The translations under genes were made by a program, and so were the position numbers. 64,000 nt of DNA from Niastella yeongjuensis. GTDB taxonomy: Bacteria > Bacteroidota > Bacteroidia > Chitinophagales > Chitinophagaceae. Below the pieces are notes generated by a model. It saw nothing but the letters and a program-made list of their open reading frames with translations. It did no database searches and was not told the origin of the DNA. Below, in pieces: positions 16,372 to 25,231 of this stretch. Location: NCBI RefSeq assembly GCF_900110245.1, contig NZ_FOCZ01000002.1, positions 620,001-684,000 on the forward strand, written 5' to 3'. The first letter of the stretch is position 1. Every line of letters begins with the position of its first letter.

Positions 16372-17634
16372 TCAGATTTTTATGGTCAATACTTCTTCGA
16401 TGCGGGTGGTATAACAGGGCGATAATTTCAACTGGCGCAGCTTCCACCGCGCACTGAACCCCTGCAAGGCAAACCGCACGGTATTCTTGCCAAACGATCT
16501 GTTCACTTTGTCCAACACCTGCATCAGTTGCGAATTCCGTGCCCTGTTTTCGGTATCGAAAATGTTACGCTGTACCTCGGTGGCCGGTACCAATTCCATA
16601 GCTGTACAACCTGTTTTACTGTAATTATAACCAGGGCGGTAAATGGTTTCAAACCCCTGGCGGGCATGGGCGATCAGTTCGTTGGTGCTGTTGGTAGCAA
16701 CAGGCAGGCGAATGCTGAGGGAACGAAAATATTGCGGCTCGTTGGCGCGATGGGCGTTTGTTTGCACAAATATTTGAATGGTATTGGTCATCAGCTGCTC
16801 ACTGCGCAGTTTAGCCGCTACCATAGACGTAAAGTTGGCCAGGGCTTCCATTACTTCGTTTTTGTCGTTCAATACCTTTCCAAACCCACGGGCCACGCAA
16901 ACCATTTTCTTTTTGGGCGGCATTTCTTCAAAAGGAATGCAGGAAATGCCTTTCAATTCATGATACATCCGCTGCCCTGTTACCGATAAATTTTTCCGCA
17001 CCCATTCTTCCGGAGCGCGGCTGAGGTCCCAGGCTGTGATGAATCCATTGCGGGTGAGCAGTTTCGTATATTGACTGCCGATACCCCAGATGTCATTAAC
17101 GGGTGTGTTCTGCAACGTGAATTGCATTTTCTCCATGGTGTCGATACAATACACACCCAGCCGTTTATTTCTTTTCTTTACCAGGCGGTTGGCCATCTTT
17201 GCCAGTGTTTTGGAAGGTGCAATGCCAATGGAAACAGGAATACCGGTATGCTGCAGTACCGTACTGCGGATGATTTGCGCATAGTCGGTTAAATTATGAT
17301 GCCGGAAGGAGGACAGGTTTAAAAACGCCTCGTCGATGGAATACACTTCCAGCTGATCGGAAAATTGCGAAAGGGTGGTCATAACCCGGTCGCTGAGGTC
17401 GCCGTATAAAGTATAGTTGGAAGAAAAAACCGATACGTTGTGTTGTTGCAGAATGGATTCTATTAAAAAGGAAGGGGCTCCCATTTCAATACCCAGCGCC
17501 TTTGCCTCGTCTGACCGGGCAATAACACAACCATCGTTGTTGCTGAGCACAACCAGGGGCCTGTTTTGGAGCCGGGGCTGAAAAAGCCGCTCACACGATG
17601 CATAAAAATTATTACAGTCAACCAATGCGATCAT
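16372..17634 (-). CDS. umuC: UmuC-type Y-family DNA polymerase (Pol V catalytic subunit)
   Basis: Translesion polymerase subunit. The start is set at the ATG at 17634 so that the protein opens [15 protein letters not shown], the standard N-terminus carrying the first catalytic Asp; this overlaps umuD by 17 bp. The [18 protein letters not shown] motif and the second catalytic motif [10 protein letters not shown] are intact. The helix-hairpin-helix region ([15 protein letters not shown]) and the little-finger domain follow, and the C-terminal ~45 residues match the UmuC-specific DUF4113 tail ([23 protein letters not shown]). The length, 420 residues, is normal. It should act with the UmuD'-like protein encoded upstream. 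Confidence 0.95.
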   Translation of the reverse strand: MIALVDCNNFYASCERLFQPRLQNRPLVVLSNNDGCVIARSDEAKALGIEMGAPSFLIESILQQHNVSVFSSNYTLYGDLSDRVMTTLSQFSDQLEVYSIDEAFLNLSSFRHHNLTDYAQIIRSTVLQHTGIPVSIGIAPSKTLAKMANRLVKKRNKRLGVYCIDTMEKMQFTLQNTPVNDIWGIGSQYTKLLTRNGFITAWDLSRAPEEWVRKNLSVTGQRMYHELKGISCIPFEEMPPKKKMVCVARGFGKVLNDKNEVMEALANFTSMVAAKLRSEQLMTNTIQIFVQTNAHRANEPQYFRSLSIRLPVATNSTNELIAHARQGFETIYRPGYNYSKTGCTAMELVPATEVQRNIFDTENRARNSQLMQVLDKVNRSFGKNTVRFALQGFSARWKLRQLKLSPCYTTRIEEVLTIKI

Positions 17635-17995
17635 TATTATCATATTTAAACTTCACTACCACGGCGGTTACCACGCCCCATACCTGCATGTTCATTTCTT
17701 CTGTGACTACCAATGGTTTATAAACCGGGTTTTCGGGGTGTAACACCAGCGATTTACGGGTTTGAACAATGCGACGCACAGTAAATTCCCCATTGACCAC
17801 CGCCAGTACGATCATGCCGCTGGCGGGTTTCAGCGACCGGTCAACCACCAGCAGGGAACCATGTGGCATACAGGCATTGACCATGCTATCGCCGGAAACC
17901 CGGAAATAAAAAGTGGCGGTAGGGTGCTGAACCAGGTATTGCGACAATTCAATCACATCCTCCTGGTAATCTTTGGCCGGAGACGGGAAGCCCAT
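17618..17995 (-). CDS. umuD: UmuD'-like protein: lacks cleavable arm and catalytic Lys
   Basis: S24/LexA-fold accessory subunit of DNA polymerase V. The encoded sequence begins [10 protein letters not shown], which corresponds to E. coli UmuD from Gly25, the residue just after the Cys24-Gly25 self-cleavage site, so the regulatory arm is absent. The serine is kept (Ser37 in SGDSM, equal to Ser60), but the partner lysine (Lys97, in EFTVKK) is Arg74 here (EFTVRR). In-frame sequence upstream has no ATG/GTG/TTG before a stop, and a -7 promoter box lies only ~23 bp from the ATG, so a longer form is unlikely. Length is 125 residues versus 139 in E. coli. Control must then be at transcription; see the operator at 18024-18052. 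Confidence 0.9.
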   Translation of the reverse strand: MGFPSPAKDYQEDVIELSQYLVQHPTATFYFRVSGDSMVNACMPHGSLLVVDRSLKPASGMIVLAVVNGEFTVRRIVQTRKSLVLHPENPVYKPLVVTEEMNMQVWGVVTAVVVKFKYDNNDRIG

Positions 17996-18017
17996 AATTA
18001 TTTGTTTGATGACACAC

Positions 18018-18025
18018 CAAAAATA
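18018..18025 (-). promoter_or_regulatory. -7 promoter box of the umuDC operon
   Basis: TATTTTTG on the minus strand is an exact match to the Bacteroidota -7 consensus TAnnTTTG. It lies about 23 bp upstream of the umuD ATG and overlaps the first operator half-site. Transcription would begin near 18011, leaving a ~15-nt leader. Confidence 0.65.
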
Positions 18026-18052
18026 CTAATAGTTTTAGTAAATTTGTACTAA
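18024..18052. promoter_or_regulatory. Candidate operator: three TACTAA/TTAGTA half-sites
   Basis: TACTAA (18024-18029), TTAGTA (18035-18040) and TACTAA (18047-18052) form two overlapping inverted repeats with 5- and 6-bp spacers, so half-sites recur every 11-12 bp, about one helical turn. The cluster covers the umuDC promoter. This is the expected place for a repressor of the damage response, either LexA-like or another S24/XRE repressor; the identity of the protein is not shown by the sequence. Confidence 0.6.
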
Positions 18053-18299
18053 TGAATTTAGTGGAAAACTTTATGACTTCAGTGGACCACTACTTCTTTT
18101 TAAAACTAATATCAGGGGATGAATTGGGTAAGATACAGGTGCTGAGCGGTTTTGGTAACAAATGCAGGAAGAATGGACACTGTATCGATCGTAACGAATT
18201 TAGTTATAACAGCAGTACAAAAAAGAACTGTTTATAACAAATAAAGTACAATGCATCCTTTATGAAATTTCAATATGAATTTGTTTTTTTCTTTGGTAA

Positions 18300-18596
18300 A
18301 TGGAAAGAGATCCACGATATAAAGCTGTAAAAATTCTGATTGAAGGAAAACACATAACCGAATTCAAGGAAATCTTTACCCATGTGCCTAAAACTATTAT
18401 GGCTCACGACCTGGGTACAAACAATAACCGAATGACTCGTTTGATTGCGAACGTTGATCAGTTTACGTTAGGCGAATTATACAAGATCAGTGATCTGTTG
18501 GATGTAGATTATAAGACGATTTTTACCTTGGCGCACACACAACATTTCGGGAACGACAAACGTGGTGGCAAAAAAAACCTTAACCGGCAATTTTGA
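18300..18596 (+). CDS. Small hypothetical protein, possible XRE-like helix-turn-helix
   Basis: A 98-residue protein with no signal peptide, divergent from the umuDC operon with ~300 bp between them. The middle and C-terminal part reads like a short helix-turn-helix (VPKTIMAHDLGTNNNRMTRLIANVDQFTLGELYKISDLLDVDYKTIF). The pattern of a short helix, a turn with GTN and a final LGELYKISDLLDVD helix is common in small XRE-like regulators of Bacteroidota. Its position next to the SOS operator makes a link to its control possible but unproven. Confidence 0.6.
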   Translation: MERDPRYKAVKILIEGKHITEFKEIFTHVPKTIMAHDLGTNNNRMTRLIANVDQFTLGELYKISDLLDVDYKTIFTLAHTQHFGNDKRGGKKNLNRQF

Positions 18597-18758
18597 AAAC
18601 GCACAACCGGTAGTCCTTCTTCAGTCGCCGAATCCGCAACCAGGCGTGTAGGCGGTTAACCTTCGCCAAAGCTTGCGTCTTCGAAGACTTCGGCGGCCGA
18701 AAGCAATTGCAACACTGCTCCTCCCAAGTCCAAAATGATTAGTAGCCCGGAGGGGTAT

Positions 18759-18791
18759 AAGGGCTGTTCCTATAGAATAGGGACGGCCCTT
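18759..18791 (+). terminator. Intrinsic terminator with long stem
   Basis: AAGGGCTGTTCCTAT pairs along all 15 positions (two G-U) with ATAGGGACGGCCCTT around a 3-nt loop, followed by TTATATTGTT. It would end transcripts coming from the small gene at 18300 before the PUL. Confidence 0.72.
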
Positions 18792-18948
18792 TATATTGTT
18801 GGATGGGTGGTTGTTAAAATAACTTAATACAATGCTAAAAACTATATAAAGGCCAGTGTGAGTAGTTGGTAATTTGAGTGCCGGCAGGTATCCTTATATG
18901 GTTACGCAGCAATAGTATGTTTCTTTACAGTTAGTTAGTTAGTTACAG

Positions 18949-18970
18949 GAGGCGGTCTTTGAACCGCCTC
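18949..18970 (+). promoter_or_regulatory. Leader hairpin upstream of susC
   Basis: GAGGCGGT and ACCGCCTC form a perfect 8-bp stem with a 6-nt loop, 140 bp before the susC ATG and without a following T run. It may be an mRNA leader structure or the end of an upstream element. Confidence 0.4.
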
Positions 18971-19110
18971 TGCTTATTTATGCAGTTGCTCATCAAAGAT
19001 CATTCTGCCAAAATAGTTGAATGAATAGCGATTTGCTTATAGACGGGCTGTTGTTATAATCTGTTAGTTGCATCAGGAAAAATAGCCATTTATAAATCAA
19101 AACGATTGCT

Positions 19111-22100
19111 ATGCTACACTTGCAAAACAAAAAAAGGTACGGCAATACCTTTTTTAAAAACAGTGCATTTATCACGGTATGCCTGCTATGTTTCTCCTTC
19201 CCGCTGAAGGCACAGGAAAGAACGGTGATAATAAAAGGGACCGTTAAAAACGATGCCGGCGAACCGCTTTCGGGCGTATCTGTAGTAGTGAAAGGAACAA
19301 CTATGGGTTCCACCACAACAACAGATGGCGCCTTTCAAATTTCAGCGCCAGTTAAAAGCACGCTGTCCATCACCATGGTTGGTTACGTAAATAAGGAGGT
19401 GAAAGTAGGTACCACGGAACTGTCAGGCCTGAATATTTCCTTAACCGCCGACAAACTTGAAATGGATAAGGTCATTGTGGTAGGGTACGGTACCCGGCGT
19501 AAATCGGATATTACCGGCTCCATTGTTTCCATTAATGAACAATCAATAAAAGACATTCCTTCTTCCAACCTGGCCGCTGCCATTCAGGGGCAGGGCGCAG
19601 GGATAGATATTCAACGAAGCGGCGCCAACAGCAAACCAGGCGCTACGCCAAACATTTTGATCAGGGGCACCAGGTCGTTAGGCGCCAGCAACGACCCGCT
19701 GATCGTTGTAGATGGTATTCCATTTAACGGCAGTATCAATGACCTGAACCAGGATGATGTAGCCTCGGTTGAAATATTGAAAGATGGGTCCTCTACAGCC
19801 ATTTACGGTTCACGCGGCGCCAATGGCGTGATCCTGATCTCCACCAAACGCGGCAAAAGCGCCAAATCCGTATTTACCTACAGTGGTTATGTGGGTACCA
19901 GTAAACTAACAAAAGAGTTTCCGGTTATGAATGCCGCTGAATTTACAGATCTGAAAAAATGGGCTAACATCATTGCCAACCCGGGCAAATACACCGGGCT
20001 CGATGATCCGCAGTTCCTGACCAATGGGGTTTTTGATCCCGCCGAAGTAGAAGGGATAAAAACAGGCCGGAATACCGACTGGCAAAGTCTTATCTATAAA
20101 ACCGGGATGATCACCGATCACCAGTTAGGAGTTACTGGCGGTTCAGACCAAACACAATACGCGATCTCGGGTGGTTACTTTAACCAGACCGGTATTTATT
20201 ACGGGCAAAGCTTTGAGCGATATACGGTAAAACTGAGTGTTGATCAACAGCTGGGAAAAATATTCAAAGTAGGATTGAATTCATTGAACACCTACTCCGT
20301 ACGAAAAGGGGAAAGCGCCAACCCTATGGCGCAAGCGCTGCGTGCCAGCCCATTGGCATCGCCCTATGATAGTGCCGGTAATATATTGAATACCTATGTG
20401 CCCGGAAGCGCCAACCAGGTGTGGAACCCGCTGGCCGATCTGATTCCCGGTGCTGCCGTGGAAAACAGAAAACGCCTGGGAACATTCACCACCCTGTATT
20501 TGGAAGCGAATTTGTTTAAAGGACTGAAGTATCGGTTGAATGCCGGGGCCGAGATCAGATCGGATGTGTATGGAAACTTTTATTCCGACAAAACAAATTT
20601 CCGGATCAACCAGGGCGGTTCGGCTTCCTCTAACCGGAACGAAACATCGAATAATTATACCCTGGAAAACCTGTTGATCTATGATGCTACTATTGCGCAA
20701 AAGCATAAGTTTAATTTCACCGGGTTGTACAGCCTGCAGGAGGTGAGCTCTAAAACGAACCAGTTTGATAACACCAATATCCTGGCCGACTACCTTGGAT
20801 ATTTCAATCCAACCTACGGGTCAAACTTAAAAGGTACAGGCAGTTCTTCAAAAGCCGATATCCTTTCCTACATGGGAAGGGTTAACTATAGTTTCAACGA
20901 CCGTTACCTGTTAACATTGACAATTCGTGCCGACGGATCATCCCGCCTGGCCGAAGGGAATAAATGGCACTCATTCCCGTCAGTAGCCTTTGCCTGGAAT
21001 GTGAGCCGCGAAAACTTCATGCAAAATATACCGGCTATCAGCAACCTGAAATTAAGGGCCAGTTATGGAAGCGTGGGGCAGCAGTCGATCAATGCCTATC
21101 AAACACTGGGACAATTATCAGGACTGGTATATAACTACGGTTCAAACATGGTTACCGGCGCTTATTTAACGTCTACAGTCAATAATACGCTTACCTGGGA
21201 ATATACGAAAACAGCCAACCTCGGTGTCGACTTCGGATTGCTGGGAAATCGTATTACCGGTTCCGTGGAGTTATATAAAGCATTTACCAACTCCTTGTTA
21301 TTGCCGCAAACATTGCCGCCAACATCGGGCATTCCAAATCCAATAGTTACCAATGTTGGTAAAACGGAGAACAGAGGTATTGAAGTGCACATCAATACTA
21401 CTAACATACAGGCACAAACCCGTAAAGATTTCAGCTGGACGAGTGATTTCAATTTCTTCGTGAACCGGGGTAAAATAACCCAGCTGTCAGGAGGGGTAAC
21501 AAAAGACGCTGCTAATGGCTGGTTTATTGGGCAGCCGTTGAATGTGTATTATGATTATCAAAGAGTGGGTATCTGGCAGAATACGGCAGCAGATACTGCC
21601 GCAGCAAAAGCATTGGGATTGTCGGTATCTGGTAACTCATCAGTTATAGGCACCATTCGCGTGGCGGACATCAGCGGTCCCGATGGTAAACCCGATTCCA
21701 AAATAGATGCCACTTACGACCGCATAATTGTAGGAACAAGTCAACCCCAATGGGAAGGTGGTACTACCCAGCGTTTTGGGTTCCGCGGTTTTGACTTGAC
21801 AGTAGTGGCATTTGCACGATGGGGCTATACTATGAACAGCAGTTTATATGGAGGCAATTTTGTAAACACTTATCAGGGCACATACAACAATTTAAAAACA
21901 CATTACTGGACACCCGGGAACAACGAGCCCTGGAATCCCAAAGCAAATTCAGCGGCTACCAATCCATTGAACCGTTCGGTGCTGAGTTATTTCGACGGTT
22001 CATTTGTAAAGATCAGAAGCATAAGCCTGGGTTATAATCTTGATCAGTCATTAATAAAACGCATAGGCGCAAAGAACTTCCGGGTATATGCAACTGTAGC

Positions 22101-22227
22101 AGATCCGTTCATTCTTTTTTCGCCATACCGGCGGGCAGGAGGTATAGATCCTGAGGGTTCAGGAACTGTGGGCATTGATACACCGCCTACCTGGTCGATG
22201 ATCTTCGGGATTAATATGTCGTTTTAA
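19111..22227 (+). CDS. SusC/RagA TonB-linked outer-membrane transporter (PUL 1)
   Basis: A 1038-residue outer-membrane protein that imports oligosaccharides with its SusD partner, powered by TonB. In order: a signal peptide (AFITVCLLCFSFPLKAQ), a carboxypeptidase-regulatory-like domain (~residues 38-112, VKNDAGEPLSGVSVVVKGTTMGS), the TonB-box region near DKVIVVGYGTRRKSDITGS, the plug (~120-240, with LIVVDGIPFNG and ASVEILKDGSSTAIYGSRGANGVI), and the beta-barrel, ending in Phe (GINMSF). There is no N-terminal STN domain, so it is not of the type that signals to an anti-sigma factor. It is followed by susD after 24 bp and starts the first PUL. Confidence 0.95.
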   Translation: MLHLQNKKRYGNTFFKNSAFITVCLLCFSFPLKAQERTVIIKGTVKNDAGEPLSGVSVVVKGTTMGSTTTTDGAFQISAPVKSTLSITMVGYVNKEVKVGTTELSGLNISLTADKLEMDKVIVVGYGTRRKSDITGSIVSINEQSIKDIPSSNLAAAIQGQGAGIDIQRSGANSKPGATPNILIRGTRSLGASNDPLIVVDGIPFNGSINDLNQDDVASVEILKDGSSTAIYGSRGANGVILISTKRGKSAKSVFTYSGYVGTSKLTKEFPVMNAAEFTDLKKWANIIANPGKYTGLDDPQFLTNGVFDPAEVEGIKTGRNTDWQSLIYKTGMITDHQLGVTGGSDQTQYAISGGYFNQTGIYYGQSFERYTVKLSVDQQLGKIFKVGLNSLNTYSVRKGESANPMAQALRASPLASPYDSAGNILNTYVPGSANQVWNPLADLIPGAAVENRKRLGTFTTLYLEANLFKGLKYRLNAGAEIRSDVYGNFYSDKTNFRINQGGSASSNRNETSNNYTLENLLIYDATIAQKHKFNFTGLYSLQEVSSKTNQFDNTNILADYLGYFNPTYGSNLKGTGSSSKADILSYMGRVNYSFNDRYLLTLTIRADGSSRLAEGNKWHSFPSVAFAWNVSRENFMQNIPAISNLKLRASYGSVGQQSINAYQTLGQLSGLVYNYGSNMVTGAYLTSTVNNTLTWEYTKTANLGVDFGLLGNRITGSVELYKAFTNSLLLPQTLPPTSGIPNPIVTNVGKTENRGIEVHINTTNIQAQTRKDFSWTSDFNFFVNRGKITQLSGGVTKDAANGWFIGQPLNVYYDYQRVGIWQNTAADTAAAKALGLSVSGNSSVIGTIRVADISGPDGKPDSKIDATYDRIIVGTSQPQWEGGTTQRFGFRGFDLTVVAFARWGYTMNSSLYGGNFVNTYQGTYNNLKTHYWTPGNNEPWNPKANSAATNPLNRSVLSYFDGSFVKIRSISLGYNLDQSLIKRIGAKNFRVYATVADPFILFSPYRRAGGIDPEGSGTVGIDTPPTWSMIFGINMSF

Positions 22228-22251
22228 TTTTCACCACCCAAAACAAGCTAT

Positions 22252-23985
22252 ATGAAAAAGATATTTTTATTCTGCAGCGGTCTCATCATCGGAATGAGCG
22301 GTTGTAATAAAAAACTGAAAGAAGAGCCCAACTCCATACTGGTACCAGCATTTTTTCAAACCAGTCAGGGTTTGCAGGCGGGAGTGGATGCTGCCTATGC
22401 AGGGATGCGCAATTTTTGGGGCGCACAGGAATTGTTTACTGCTACGGTAATAGGGACCGATGAGTTTCAGCGGGGTGTAGATGGCAACAGCGATATCAAC
22501 CTTTATAGCTATACATCATCACATGGTACCATCACCACGCTTTGGAAAGCAGCTTATGTTTTTATCAATACCTGTAATGGTGTTATTGATTATGCTGATA
22601 AAGTTGACCTGCCGGCAGCTACTAAAAACAACCTGGTGGCGGAAGCCAAATTCCTGCGGGCCAATTACTATTTTATGCTCGCACAGTTTTGGGGCGATGT
22701 TACCCTGAACCTGCATTTTCAGTCGGAAGCGACAACTGCAGCAAAACGTGACCCCCTGGCCAGTATTTACGACGCCATTATTCAGGACCTGAAAGATGCC
22801 ATAGCGATATTACCGGCAAGTCCTAAAAGCAATGGCGTATTAAGCGGGAAAGCGACCGCCGTAGCTGCCAAACATGTGCTGGCGAAAGTATACCTTACCC
22901 GGGCGGGCTCTGCTGCGAAAAAGGCTGATGATTATCAGAATGCCTACAACACCGCCGTGGATATCATCAACAACAGGGCTTCGTTAGGTTTGAATCTATT
23001 ACCGGATTTTAGTAAGGTGTTCGCTGAAGGCAATGAAGACAATGAGGAAGTGATCTGGACGGTACAACATACCGCAAACCTGGCTTATAATGGTCCCAAT
23101 AACAGTGGCATCAGCTCAAGCAACGGTATAAGTACCTTCAGCGCCGATAATGTTTTAAATCACATGTGGGTAGGGCAGTATGAGAAAAGACCGGGTATGA
23201 TCCGCAGTACGCCGTATGGCCGTCCGTATATCCGGTGTATCCCTACACGTTGGTTAACCGATACGGCTTTTAAAGAAAGGGTGAACGATACCCGGTACGG
23301 CAAAACGTTTCAAACAGTATGGTATGCCAACAATCCAGATCCCAAAGGATATCCGGTTTGGCCAAATCCATTACCAGCCGGGGCGCCGGCAAATGCAGTG
23401 GCAGGACAACCAAAGTTTAAATTAGGAGATACTGCCATTTACATGCCTGGGGTGAGTAAAACGAAAGCAGAAATTGCCGCCAGTCGTTATTTGCTGATCC
23501 CTCCTGATAATTACGATAACACCCTTTCTGCTACCCTCACGAAATATTTCGATACCAAACGGGCCGATCTTAATTCGCCGTCTGTCCGGCCGGTGATCGC
23601 TTTCCGCCTGGCAGAAACTTACCTGGTGGCCGCAGAAGCAGCCTTTATGCTGGGGTTGCCGAATGCTGTTACCTACATCAATGCGGTGCGGGAGAGGGCT
23701 GCATACCCTGCGGGAAATGCAACGGCCATGGATATCATTGCGTCTGACCTGTCATTGGACTTTATACTGGATGAACGTACCCGCGAGCTTTGTGGTGAAA
23801 ACGTTCGGTGGTGGGACCTGGTGCGCACCGGAAAATTATTACAACGGGTACGCAGTCATAATAAAGAAGCCGCTGCCAACATAATTGAAAAGCATGTATT
23901 GCGACCCATACCTCAGGCGCAAATAGATGCCACTACAACAGGCGATCCGTATAACAATAGTTTGTATTTTCCATTATGGAACTAG
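22252..23985 (+). CDS. SusD/RagB glycan-binding lipoprotein (PUL 1)
   Basis: A 577-residue surface lipoprotein (lipobox GMSGC, Cys18) that caps the SusC transporter and captures oligosaccharide. It has the typical helical TPR-like N-terminal half (AKFLRANYYFMLAQFWGDVTL), the FRLAETYLVAAEAAFMLG helix, and the C-terminal signature ERTRELCGENVRWWDLVRTGKLLQRV. The length is within the usual range. It is co-transcribed with the susC gene before it and the GH105 gene after it (44-bp gap). Confidence 0.95.
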   Translation: MKKIFLFCSGLIIGMSGCNKKLKEEPNSILVPAFFQTSQGLQAGVDAAYAGMRNFWGAQELFTATVIGTDEFQRGVDGNSDINLYSYTSSHGTITTLWKAAYVFINTCNGVIDYADKVDLPAATKNNLVAEAKFLRANYYFMLAQFWGDVTLNLHFQSEATTAAKRDPLASIYDAIIQDLKDAIAILPASPKSNGVLSGKATAVAAKHVLAKVYLTRAGSAAKKADDYQNAYNTAVDIINNRASLGLNLLPDFSKVFAEGNEDNEEVIWTVQHTANLAYNGPNNSGISSSNGISTFSADNVLNHMWVGQYEKRPGMIRSTPYGRPYIRCIPTRWLTDTAFKERVNDTRYGKTFQTVWYANNPDPKGYPVWPNPLPAGAPANAVAGQPKFKLGDTAIYMPGVSKTKAEIAASRYLLIPPDNYDNTLSATLTKYFDTKRADLNSPSVRPVIAFRLAETYLVAAEAAFMLGLPNAVTYINAVRERAAYPAGNATAMDIIASDLSLDFILDERTRELCGENVRWWDLVRTGKLLQRVRSHNKEAAANIIEKHVLRPIPQAQIDATTTGDPYNNSLYFPLWN

Positions 23986-24029
23986 GTGGAAGTTGATTTT
24001 TAAAACAATATATTCAAACTTACGAGTAA

Positions 24030-25175
24030 ATGAAACAAACGATTCAATGCCTGATATTGGCGCTGGGAATGGCGCAATTACACCCGGTAGTCTGTGAAGC
24101 ACAATCCAAAAAGGCCATGGCCGATCTCACCAAATGGCCTGCCGGCGCCTCGCCACAGGAAGTGGGAAAAAGAGTGGCGGAACATTTTGTACTTACACCA
24201 CATACCAATTTTGGCCGCACCACCCCACCAAGAACAATTACCTATCCCGAAACCTGTACCTGGTATGGAGCGCTCACCTTTGCAAAACAATCCGGTGATA
24301 AACAGCTTGTACAAAAACTGGTACAACGTTTCGATCCTATGTTCGGTGCGCAGGATACCCTGATCCCAAAACCGGTGCATGTGGATGCCACCGTATTTGG
24401 ATCAGTGCCCTTTGAATTGTATATGCAAACAAAAGACAACCGCTATCTTGAAATAGGAAAACGTTTTGCCGATAAACAGTGGGACAATCCGGAGGGCCCG
24501 CATGTAAAACCCGAATCACAGGATTATTTAAACCGCGGTTTTTCCTGGCAAACCCGCATGTGGATCGATGATATGTTTATGATCACAGCAGTACAGTCAC
24601 AAGCCTACCGCGCCACCAATGATAAAAAATACATTGAAAGAGCGGCGAAGGAAATGGTGCTGTATTTGGATTCATTGCAGAAGCCGAATGGACTTTTCTA
24701 TCATGCACCCGATGTACCTTATTTCTGGGGCCGTGGTGATGGCTGGATGGCAGCCGGCATGGCCGAGTTGCTGCGTTCATTACCGAAGGAAAGTCAATAC
24801 CGGGAACGTATTATGAAAGGTTACAAAACCATGATGGCTTCACTGCTGAAATACCAGGCGGAAAACGGTATGTGGCGGCAGTTGATAGATGATGCCGAAT
24901 CATGGCCCGAAACTTCCTGCACCGGTATGTTCACCTTTGCCATGATCACCGGGGTTAAAAATGGGTGGCTCGATGCTGCTACGTATGGACCCGCCGCCCG
25001 TAAAGGCTGGCTGGCACTGATCACTTATATCGACAGTAATGATGATGTACGGGAAGTGTGTGAAGGCACTAATAAAAAGAACGATCGGCAATACTACCTC
25101 GACCGCAAACGTAATATAGGCGACCTGCACGGTCAGGCTCCGGTGTTATGGTGTGCTACGGCGTTGTTACGATAA
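24030..25175 (+). CDS. GH105 unsaturated rhamnogalacturonyl/uronyl hydrolase
   Basis: Exported (alpha/alpha)6-barrel hydrolase that removes the 4,5-unsaturated uronic acid left at the non-reducing end by polysaccharide lyases. The signal peptide ends VVCEAQ. Family motifs are in order: RMWIDDMFM, with Asp180 at the position of the catalytic Asp of the YteR family; FWGRGDGWMAAGM; WPETSCTGMFTFAM; and a C-terminal GQAPVLWCATALLR. At 381 residues it is of family length. Its presence predicts that the first PUL handles pectin-like or other uronate glycans cut by a lyase; no lyase is encoded beside it. Confidence 0.9.
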   Translation: MKQTIQCLILALGMAQLHPVVCEAQSKKAMADLTKWPAGASPQEVGKRVAEHFVLTPHTNFGRTTPPRTITYPETCTWYGALTFAKQSGDKQLVQKLVQRFDPMFGAQDTLIPKPVHVDATVFGSVPFELYMQTKDNRYLEIGKRFADKQWDNPEGPHVKPESQDYLNRGFSWQTRMWIDDMFMITAVQSQAYRATNDKKYIERAAKEMVLYLDSLQKPNGLFYHAPDVPYFWGRGDGWMAAGMAELLRSLPKESQYRERIMKGYKTMMASLLKYQAENGMWRQLIDDAESWPETSCTGMFTFAMITGVKNGWLDAATYGPAARKGWLALITYIDSNDDVREVCEGTNKKNDRQYYLDRKRNIGDLHGQAPVLWCATALLR

Positions 25176-25231
25176 CCCTGAGCGTCCTGAGCGCAGTCGA
25201 AACGCTGTTTAACTTTTTAAAAACTTGTGTC

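Larger units (their letters stand above)
18597..19110. other. Intergenic region upstream of the first PUL
   Basis: About 510 bp with no gene. It holds a perfect 12-bp palindrome GTCTTCGAAGAC (near 18677-18688), the terminator at 18759-18791, four tandem TTAG units (about 18930-18945), and an 8-bp hairpin at 18949-18970 in what should be the leader of the susC gene. I could not identify a convincing TAnnTTTG box. Confidence 0.5.

Noticed and set aside
18052-18237. 61-residue frame starting inside the umuDC operator
   Set aside because: Its ATG is part of the TACTAATG operator half-site, there is no family resemblance, and codon pattern is weak; a leader peptide cannot be excluded but is unsupported.
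19111-19500. ECF sigma/anti-sigma control of the SusC proteins
   Set aside because: Neither SusC has an STN domain and no sigma or anti-sigma gene lies next to them.
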